Assembly (NCBI GenBank): GCA_015680685.1
Contig: MNCI01014464.1
Span: 47,426 to 111,425, forward strand
DNA from: Gnetum montanum
Taxonomy: Eukaryota; Streptophyta; Gnetopsida; Gnetales; Gnetaceae
Length of the DNA: 64,000 nt
Direction: 5' to 3'
Shown here: positions 56,480-64,000 of the stretch, in pieces
Numbering within the stretch: position 1 is the stretch's first letter
How the letters are laid out: every line of letters begins with the position of its first letter
Notes under the pieces: model-generated
What the model was told of the DNA's origin: nothing
Seen by the model: the letters and a program-made list of their open reading frames with translations, nothing else
The model's database searches: none
Translations under genes and position numbers: made by a program

Positions 56480-57770
56480 AATTAACACCGAAAAAAATTT
56501 TGAGCATTGTTTAGGTGTGAAAGTTAGATTCTTGGATATGCTTATGACACTTTAATTATCACAACCAATAGTGATAGGAGTTTAACTGATGCCAAATTCA
56601 ACTTTAAGCTTTTGAAGCCATGTAGCCTCTCTACATGCTAAGTTAGCAACAACATATTCAAATTTAGTGGTAAATTATGCAACATGAGATTGTTTCTAAC
56701 TTTTCCAAGAAATAATATTATCAAACCACTAGTAGATTCCTTACTATTAAGATCACCACCCCAATCTGCATCAACAAAGCTATAGAGTTCGATGGAATCA
56801 TTCTTATAATAAATACTATAATTTACAATGCCATGAAAGTATTAAAAGACTTATTTTAGTATAATCCATTATTGTTTTCTTAGATTAGATATATACCTGG
56901 TAAGTTTTTTAATAATGTAAGCAATATCAGGTCTAGTAGAGATCATTGCATACATTAGACTATCGACACCATTAGGATATGAAATTTTAGTCATGAGCTC
57001 TTTACATTCTTTTGTTTTTGGGTATTATTCAAGTGAAAGTTTAATACCAGTTTAACAGGATGTAACCACAAGTTTGTAATATTACATATTAAACCTTTTA
57101 AAGATATTTTCAATATATACATAATATCCAAGCCAAAGCTTTTTATCAACCCTATCTCTTTTAATTTCCATGTTCAAAATCTTTTGTGGAGCACCAAGAT
57201 CCTTCATGTTAAATTAAGAATATAGAGGAAGTTTCATCTCTTGAATATTATGTATATCATTTCCTAGTATTAACATGTCATCGATAGATATTTTTAACAT
57301 ACATACATGAGTCTTCTGCACTTCTAATAAAGCCAAGATTTATCATGTGGTCATTAAATTTTTTATTCCACGTACTTTGTACTTGTTTGTGCCTATATAA
57401 TAATTTCAATAATTCACACATCATATGCTCTTTTCCTTTTATTTCATATCCTTTATGTGGAAGTACATATATCTTTCTTCTTCAAGATCACCATTCAAGA
57501 ATGTTTTTCTCACATGAATTTGTTCAAGTTCAAGATCATAAATAGTTGTAATGGAGAACAATGATCTTAAGGATGTTAATTTAAATACTAGAGAAAAAAT
57601 TTCATCATAATCAATTTCTTCTTCTTTTTTTCTTTTTTTTTTTTGAGATATCCTTTAGCTACAAGTCAAGTTTTGATTTTTATATCTTATTCTGTACACC
57701 CATTTATTTTCAATAGGTTTTCTATTTGGTGGAAGCTTAACTAATTCCCTGGTTTTATTCTTATTGTTGG
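56480..57770 (-). pseudogene. Decayed Ty1/copia RT/RNase H (minus strand)
   Basis: On the - strand RT begins at 57770-57690 ('KLPPNRKPIENKWVY'), continues as 'LNLNKFM' (about 57520) and 'MVILKKK' near 57490, then RNase H: 'LYSFVDADWGGDLNSKESTS' and 'GLIILFLGK' (about 56790-56700), 'ANLACREATWLQKL'-like and 'GCDN*SVISISKNLTF' (about 56560-56500; * is a stop). Many stops and poly-T expansions (57620-57640). No LTRs found nearby; the right side runs into the inverted repeat at 57693. Confidence 0.65.
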
Positions 57771-58272
57771 CTTTTTAAAGTAAAAGAAAATAATTTTTTG
57801 TGTAGATTATACAATAGGAGTTTATTTTAATATAATATAGGAAATTTCTGGATTGATGGTTACTTGTAATATTATTTTAACTCTAATATATATATATATA
57901 TATNTTGTTGATAAATTAATGAATTGATGATGAAATAGTCAAATTCTTGTTGAAATTATATTGATGATTCTATAATACAAATTTTCAAGAGATATCTTGG
58001 ATATATATAAGTGACAAGTGGGACAAAGTTTACTAAAAATAATATAATAACCCCAATGATATTATATATATATATATATTAGAGTTAAAATAATATTACA
58101 AGTAACCATCAATCCAGAAATTTCCTATATTATATTAAAATAAACTCCTATTGTATAATCTACACAAAAAATTATTTTCTTTTACTTTAAAAAGCCAACA
58201 ATAAGAATAAAACCAGGGAATTAGTTAAGCTTCCACCAAATAGAAAACCTATTGAAAATAAATGGGTGTACA
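57693..58272. repeat. 210-bp perfect inverted repeat, bordered by single Ns
   Basis: 57693-57902 is the exact reverse complement of 58063-58272, with a loop of about 160 bp. An N stands at 57904 (inner end of the left arm) and another at 58276 (just outside the right arm). Both arms contain the same copia RT start ('KLPPNRKPIENKWVY'), once on each strand. Perfect identity in otherwise decayed DNA, and the N positions, point to an assembly or gap-filling artefact. Confidence 0.85.
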
Positions 58273-58276
58273 AAAN

Positions 58277-58529
58277 CTATTGTCATATTAGACTTATTTG
58301 AAAGATACTATCTATGGGAACGTGCACTTAAAATTTTAGCATTGGAAACTTATCAACTTTTGAGGTATCATCTCTTAAAATTGCACTACTAGAATCGCTA
58401 CGATTTGTGATAGATTAGAAGAAACATAATATAAGTTGAGCTCATGGATATCTTTTGTAGTAATCCTTTTTCCAAATTGTAGAGAACTTTTTAAGCTTTC
58501 CAAAAATAGAAATTTTATTACTTGATTCT
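58277..58529. other. Unassigned AT-rich segment between copia debris and the Tat-like LTR
   Basis: No recognised coding sense; possibly the continuation of the copia fragment after the N. The last bases before 58530 ('ttattacttgattc') should contain the target duplication of the next element, which cannot be checked because its other end is outside the window. Confidence 0.4.
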
Positions 58530-61272
58530 GTAACGACAGAAAATGTCGACAGCTGGAAAATGCCAAACAAAATTCCGTGTACACAGTTTTGACCACGGAT
58601 CCGTGCGAGGGCTATGCTGGAAAAACGAATCCACGGCGCCCTGAACGGTCTTGTCGATCAGACAGGGACTTATGAAATCAGTAAACCGATGGAGATTGTG
58701 AATATTTCGTGGATCGATTTGATTTGACGAGTCCCAAAATGAGGGGAAAACAACGTAGACGAATTATAACGATGATAACGCTAACACGATAAGAGGAGGT
58801 AGACACGAGAGAAACGCGTGGTTTCAAGATCTACGCTTTGACTTGAAGAATAAATATTTTGTATACCACGTTACAGTGATGGAGACCCCGATTACTTGAT
58901 GTGAAGCAAACACAAAATAACAAGAAAACTGTCCAAGCAAAAGTACAGAATGAAGTCCGATCTACCTCGTAGGCCAGAGATGGGATGTAAGGAAGGTCAA
59001 GTACTGACGTCTATCGATCAACTGCTTTTGATCAATAGAAACTCACAAACCACACTAGATGATCTCTTGATCTCTGATCTGCTCCTTTTGCCTTAGGTAG
59101 TCTTTGCTCGAAACTGCCGACGATCACCAATGGAGAAAGTTGTGTCTTCGCCAAAAGGGGTAATCGCTTCTGCTGCCAATGTTCGAGTGAAATGTCTCCT
59201 GTCTCTGTTGAAAGATAGTGCTGCCAAATGATTGCCAGAAAATGCTGCTCTCTCTCTCTCTGTCTGGGTGTTCTCCTCTGTTCTGTCTTGTTGCCTCTGT
59301 TTTTCTTCGCCAACTGGGACATTTATAGGCTTGACAATATGTGGAGAAGGGATGGTTGTGATGACACGTGTCTCAGACCTTTCGAAATGTCGTTGACCTA
59401 ACCAGCTTTGTGTTGAACTTTATGATTACGCACAATACGCTCATTTGCGTACTGTGCGTGTGAATAACAGATGTGCGTCGGGCATGTCTCAGCTGACTTT
59501 AGGCTACATTACACTCATTCGCGTTGTGTCACGTGCAAGAGCATAACAAAGCATGAAAACAATGTATTCAAGCTATTTTACTCTCGTTTACGCCGCCGAG
59601 CGTAGTGAAGCGTAAACGATGATTAGCTTGGCAATGCATTACGCTGAGATACGCTGCGTTGCGTAACGAGCGTAAGGTGATCTATCCGCAAGAAAAGGAA
59701 AAAGAGTTGATCTGTTGTGCTTCTTTTGGACTTTCTTTGACTTTTTCGAAGCTCATTACACTGTCGTGCGTAACAGAGCGTAAACTCGGCCTTGGACAAA
59801 AGACTTAGCAAAATATACGAGAAGTCACATATTACGCTGCTTAAGCCTCTCTAGATGCTGAAGTAAGTTGCCTTCTGATACTAGACTATGTTGAACAGAA
59901 TCACGCTATGCGTCATTACGCTACGTCGCGTGATATAGCGTGCAAAGATAAAACATAGTGATGTTGGAAATCTGCAAAGGAAATTAAAGACTTGATGCTA
60001 TGCGTCTCTTTGCCTTACTCTGCCTTGTTCTCCCTTCTGGAATTCGGTCATGTATTCTTGCCTGATCGCGAATCTTTGCCTGAGGCCGAGTCACAATTTT
60101 CACGGTGTTTCAATGGCCCCTCTTTGTTGATGGTTAGAGGGCTTGCTCGAAAGATGTCGACAAAGAATACGAAACACCGGATTGGTAAAAGTACCAACAG
60201 TGTCCATCAATGGCCACTCAAGTTTTGACCTGTCAACATAGAAGAGCAAGGATGGAGGGTATGGGAGATAAGATGATTTGGCAGGAAACAGGTTCGGCGA
60301 AGACTCAAATGAGTTAGGATGATGGAAGTATGGAATACGCTCATTGAACACACAGAAACGTATGCATACTTATATTAACAGGAATTCTTTCAGACGAGCA
60401 TAGCGCATCAGTCTGAGATTTCTCTGTTACAGACTATAGCAAAAATGCTTGCAAAAGGAGCACAACGCGTCGCTTCTGCGATATCTCTGCTATGACATTT
60501 AATTGCGTTACGCCAGTTTGTAAACTTGATGGCAATGCGAGTGCTGAAAACGGGTGCTTGCATATGTAGCTTTTGCATACAGGAAGCATATGGTAGGGAT
60601 GAAGCGGATTAAGAGCCAAGGGTAGGGTCACAAGGTGAAGAGGGATGCACTTCTAAGTGGACAGGCTAACCTGAGCAGCAATTTCAAAACGTTGTTTGTA
60701 CTTTACCGCTCAGATGGACGCACCTTTGAACGACGTCCTCGGAGCAAGTAACCTGCAACCATAGAAGAAAATAGAGGATGCCATTGTCTATGCAAACTGG
60801 AGGCGAGGTTGTTGAAACAAGTGCTATTGGAGGTAAGATGAAGTGATCGGGCCATGAAGGAGGAAATGTAGCACGAGGCCCAAGTTTTCACCCTTAACGC
60901 TCGGCCCAGCATATCGCCGCCAAAGAACATCAGACTCAGCGCATTTGACTGGTTATGCAAAAAACCGGCCAGATGAATCTATGAAGCCAGGGCTTGATAG
61001 CGATGATGAGCGGAGATCTCCAAACCCGTAGTTGATATGCACACCTGGGGCTCCGGACGGCGAAACTAACCTCTCAAAGGTACCACCGCTGGAATAAACG
61101 CGGCAACGACATCTCCGAGGGGTCAGTAGTATGCCCTTCGGCACATCCGAGGAATCAGTAGGATGCCGGTGAGGTAGTGACGCTAGGACTGTCCCAGCGT
61201 CCCATCCCATGTATGTTGCAGCTGCACAGAGATAATCACGCTCGCTTGAGTTGCATGAGAGCAGTTTTTACA
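58530..61272 (-). repeat. E7 3' LTR, putative, ~2.74 kb
   Basis: On + it runs from TGTAACGACA to TTTTTACA. On the - strand it therefore starts TGTAAAAACTG and ends TGTCGTTACA, with short inverted ends TGTAA/TTACA. A purine tract (AAAACTGGGG on the - strand, 61273-61282) abuts its start. A TATA box CCTATAAATG is at about 59321-59330 (- strand), giving a long U3 of about 1.9 kb. No second LTR is in the window to confirm the limits. Short open frames within it have no recognised motif. Confidence 0.6.
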
Positions 61273-61762
61273 CCCCAGTTTTAAGTCTTGGGAGACTGTC
61301 ATTGTTGGTTTTAAGTCTCAGCAGACCATGGTCCCAATTTAAAGTCTGGGTGGACCGAAAAACGCTAGTTTTACGTCGTAGCGGACGGTGGCGGGGCTGA
61401 TTTATGGTCTCAGCAGACCGTGCTGTGGATGTCAGTTTTATGTCATGACCCAAGGACAAGTCTATGCTGGTTTTACATCTCAGCAGATAGTTACTTACCT
61501 TTGTCAATTTTATGTCATGACGGACAGCCGGTGCCAGTTTAGTGTCGTGGCGGACGCGTACAAAAGATGCCAGTTCTTCGTCTTGGCGGACCGGTACAAC
61601 ATTGCCAGTTTTACGTCGTAGCGGACGATCACAACTTACCAGTTTTGTGTCATGGCGGACGGTCAGTACTAGTTTAGCGTCGTGGTGGATGCATAAGGGG
61701 AGTGCCAGTTTAGCATCATGGCGGACGCTTGTTGCCAGTTTAGCATCGTAGCGGACGATTGT
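61268..61762 (-). repeat. Minisatellite of ~15 units (about 33 bp) between pol and the LTR of E7
   Basis: The core 'cagttttacgtcgtagcgga' (+ strand) recurs about 15 times, at intervals of about 30-39 bp, with a variable linker. Examples: 'cagtttagcatcatggcgga' near 61706 and 'cagttttgtgtcatggcgga' near 61639. Units near pol are more alike than those near the LTR. Read on the - strand the units give 'VRHDAKLA', which makes a 166-codon open frame; this is probably a by-product. Confidence 0.88.
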
Positions 61763-61794
61763 TGTCATACCTGATATTCACACTGGAGATGCTG

Positions 61795-63450
61795 CTAAAT
61801 GTAGTACCGCTTCAGATATATGTGATTTACAGGATTCGGTAACTCACTACCGTCTGCATCCGCCAACTTGAATGCCCCGTTGCTATATGCATCAGTCACC
61901 AAGAAAGGGCCTTCCCAGTTTGCAGAGAATTTGCCTACTGGTTCGCGAACGGCCTTGAGAACTAAATCTCCCTTCTTGATCGGATGCTGCTGAAGATTGT
62001 GACGATGTTTTTGCCCCTGCTTGTTTTGATACTTTTCAATTGTATCAAGCGTCTGTATTTGCTTCTTTTCCACTGAATCCAAATCTGTGATCCGAGACTC
62101 GGTGTGTTGAGCCTCATTTATAATCGTGGAGAGGACCATACTCAGAGAAGGAATTTGCAACTCGAGGGGCAGCACTGCTTTAGATCCGTAGACTAGGCTA
62201 TAGGGCGTATTGTCTGTAGCCGTCCTACATGTAGTACGATACGCCCATAGCACATAGAGGATTTTCTTGTGCCACCGTCTCTTGTTGTTGTTGAGCATTT
62301 TCTTGAGCAAATTGATGATGACTTTGTTTATTGCTTCAGCTTGACCATTCGCTTACGGGTAGTAGGGCAAGGAAAAAGATTGTTTAATGCCAAGGCTATC
62401 ACAGAAGGATTTGGTTTCCGTACTACTAAACTGTGGTCCATTGTCGGTCACGATAGTCATCGGGAGACCAAATCTGGTTACAATATTGTCTAAGATGAAA
62501 TGGCAAATCTGTTAGGATGTGATCTTCCTTAAAGGAATAGCTTCTACCCACTTTGTAAAGTACTCAGTTGCGGTAATTATGAAACTATGACCTGCGGAAG
62601 ATTTCAGCGTGATGGGACCTATAATGTCTAGTCCCCATCGTTGAAAGGGCCATGTTATCTGAGTTGTATGTAACTCTGTAGGTGACACGTGTATAAGATT
62701 TGCATGACGCTGACACGTGTCACAAGTTTTAACCTTTGTCAGGCAATCCTTTTCCATGCGTGGCTAGTAGTATCCTAAGCGATGGATTTTTAGAGCCATA
62801 GCCCGTGGTTCTATGTGTCCTCCGCATAGTCCCTCGTGAACTTTGCCAACTATATGTTGCGCTTGGTTTTTGTTGACGCAAGTAAGCAGCACGCCATCAA
62901 AAGAGCGTCTACAAAGAGTACTGTCTCCTATGATGACGTATTGCCTAGCCCGCTTGTGAATCGCATCTTTCTGCGTGCGTGTCAATTCAGGCAGTAGCTC
63001 GGCCTGCAGGAGGTAAGTTTTAATGTTGTCATACCATTCTGGCGTGCTTTCCTCGAGAAGAGAAGATATTTGCGCCGCCTGAATGATAGGATCTGTGCAG
63101 TCTGTTATTAATGTAGGACAGGTGTCGAACAAGTGTGAGGGCACGTTTAAGGCCAGAGTAGCCAGTGCATCGGCCAGTGTGTTATCAACGCGTGGCACGT
63201 GTTGGGCATCGATGGTCATGAACTGCTTCAGAAGATCTGCCACCCGATTACGAGGCGAGAAGATGTGGTAGTTTAACGTCATTTCGGACAGTGGCGCATG
63301 TGATATCTGCCACATTAATACCTTGATTTTCGGGCTCCGTTTTAGGAAAGTCCTGCTAAAATTGGATATCAAATCGGTGATTCTCGCATATAAGTAAGTA
63401 GTTTTCGGTGAAAACGGGCTGCTGGCTGTCGCGAATTCAAATTCCTAACT
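61795..63450 (-). pseudogene. E7 pol: RNase H end and integrase (Tat-like)
   Basis: One - strand frame without frameshift but with three in-frame stops (near 62762, 62512 and 62355). The RNase H end carries 'IDAQHVPRVDNTLADALATL' (about 63210-63150). The integrase HHCC finger is at 62860-62690 ('HEGLCGGHIEPRAMALKI', 'CDTCQRHANLIH'). The catalytic core has 'WGLDIIGPITL', 'VTDNGPQFSS' and 'ANGQAEAINKVI' (D,D,E all present). The C-terminal GPF/Y-type module is 'ANWEGPFLVTDAYSNGAFKL' and ends '...HIYLKRYYI' at 61795. The frame stays readable upstream to about 63450 but no RT motif follows. Confidence 0.82.
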
Positions 63451-64000
63451 GTTACGAAGCGAGAGAAAGAGGAGCAGAAGGTTGGAACATGTAATTTGCA
63501 AAGGCGTGAACGTGTGAAGCTATGAAGGTTTTGAAATTGTGACAATGGTGCCTAAAGCGAAAAGGAAGAACACGAAATTGGCTAAGATCGATGAGGTGTA
63601 AGAGAATTTGGAGCACGCTTCGCAGGCAGTGGTCGAAGTGAGGGACCCTATACCCTTGAACCGCTAGGCCATCTCTTGCGTATTTGTGTGTTTCAGCAAT
63701 GTTTATTGTTGTAACGTCACTTGAGGAAACGAGGGTTTTAGGCTAGGGACCTCGCGCTAAGACGAGGGTTTAAAGAGGTTGCGTCTATCACCGTTGTCAG
63801 GACAAACCTTGCGCAGTTGCAAGGGTTTTGGCGATTTCGGCATGGATAACTAAGCGTAATTTGTAGGTTTTCTGTATTTAATCATGCAAATGTGAATCTA
63901 GATGTTGATCTATGTATTACATTTTCTGTACAGTATTATGCTAAAGCCTGTCTTGATCGTGTTAGACATCGTTGGGGTTTTGTGCTGCATAAACCCGATC
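63451..64000. other. Unassigned right-edge sequence
   Basis: Not recognised as gypsy RT on either strand. On + a short frame from 63547 starts 'MVPKAKRKNTKLAKIDEV'. On the - strand 'GATGGCCTAGCGGTTCAAGG' (about 63671-63652) resembles a pol III A-box, hinting at a tRNA-derived SINE head, but no clear B-box was found at the right distance. Confidence 0.35.

Larger units (their letters stand above)
58530..64000 (-). mobile_element. E7: Tat-like Ty3/gypsy element, 3' half (continues off the right edge)
   Basis: From right to left on the - strand: partial RNase H and integrase (61795-63450), a minisatellite-bearing 3' untranslated region (61268-61790), a polypurine tract and a long LTR (58530-61272). 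The RNase H end 'VPRVDNTLADALATLAL' and the integrase resemble Tat-group elements, which are also known for long LTRs and variable tandem repeats before the 3' LTR. Sequence beyond 63450 is not recognised as its RT, so the element may be interrupted there. Confidence 0.7.

Noticed and set aside
57693-58272. Terminal inverted repeats of a DNA transposon
   Set aside because: The arms contain copia RT coding sequence, are perfectly identical in decayed DNA and have Ns at their borders; no target duplication seen.
61268-61762. CRISPR-like array of regularly spaced repeats
   Set aside because: The genome is a plant nuclear one, the spacers are variants of each other and unequal in length, and no cas genes exist; it is a retroelement minisatellite.
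61268-61768. A 166-codon minus-strand ORF made of 'VRHDAKLA' repeats
   Set aside because: It follows directly from the minisatellite units. No start context or conserved extension; treated as repeat, not gene.
63640-63690. tRNA gene on the minus strand
   Set aside because: An A-box-like 'TGGCCTAGCGG' is present, but no cloverleaf, anticodon arm or matching B-box could be formed.

Overview
The window looks like a piece of a large, repeat-rich land-plant nuclear genome. A conifer or other gymnosperm is my best guess, with low confidence. The evidence is one split plant gene (a group II GH3 amido synthetase, 4 exons at 51827-54442) in a sea of nested, decayed LTR retrotransposons. Nearly everything else is retrotransposon sequence, AT-rich and full of in-frame stops. 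I see no bacterial operons, tRNA or rRNA genes, or CRISPR.

Layout. (1) 1-21423: a very decayed Ty3/gypsy Athila-like element on the + strand (called E2 here; its 5' part lies off the left edge). Its reverse transcriptase is split by a second, younger Athila-like element on the - strand (E1, 277-13525), with ~913-bp LTRs and a GAAGG target duplication. (2) 21424-28770: AT-rich DNA with two DUF4283/zinc-knuckle-like fragments, a copia RNase H fragment with its PPT and LTR start, and SINE-like and tandem duplications. (3) 28771-32275: an old copia element with both LTRs. (4) 32276-35616: slightly more GC-rich DNA of unknown content. (5) 35617-40381: a young copia element (E6) with LTRs, PBS, PPT and TSD AGTAA, and only one visible in-frame stop. 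(6) 40910-49644: a third Athila-like element (E3) that has gag and an accessory ORF but no pol. (7) 49645-51826: tandem-repeat remnants and the GH3 upstream region. (8) 51827-54442: GH3. (9) 56480-58280: copia debris with a 210-bp inverted repeat lying beside two single-N gaps. (10) 58530-64000: the 3' half of a Tat-like gypsy element with a ~2.74-kb LTR, a 15-unit minisatellite, integrase and part of RNase H.

The most interesting signal is shared by E1, E2 and E3. Each carries, between the gag/pol block and the 3' LTR, a homologous accessory ORF of about 2.7-2.85 kb. It encodes a basic N-terminus, a globular domain with an 'FPYLIRKLC'-type motif, a long coiled-coil region and a short proline-rich tail. 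About 370-515 bp upstream of this ORF there is a cluster of short palindromic motifs directly followed by a TATA box. In E1 (GTATACG-type) and E3 (GATATCG-type) the same motif cluster also precedes the TATA box of that element's own LTR. The motif therefore differs between elements but matches within an element. This suggests a dedicated internal promoter for the accessory ORF, co-regulated with or derived from the LTR promoter. E3 keeps gag, the accessory ORF and both promoters while lacking pol, which fits a trans-mobilised partner.

All calls are from reading the sequence. Domain names rest on recognised motifs, not on database searches. Several single N positions are flanked by exact duplications and probably mark assembly joins.
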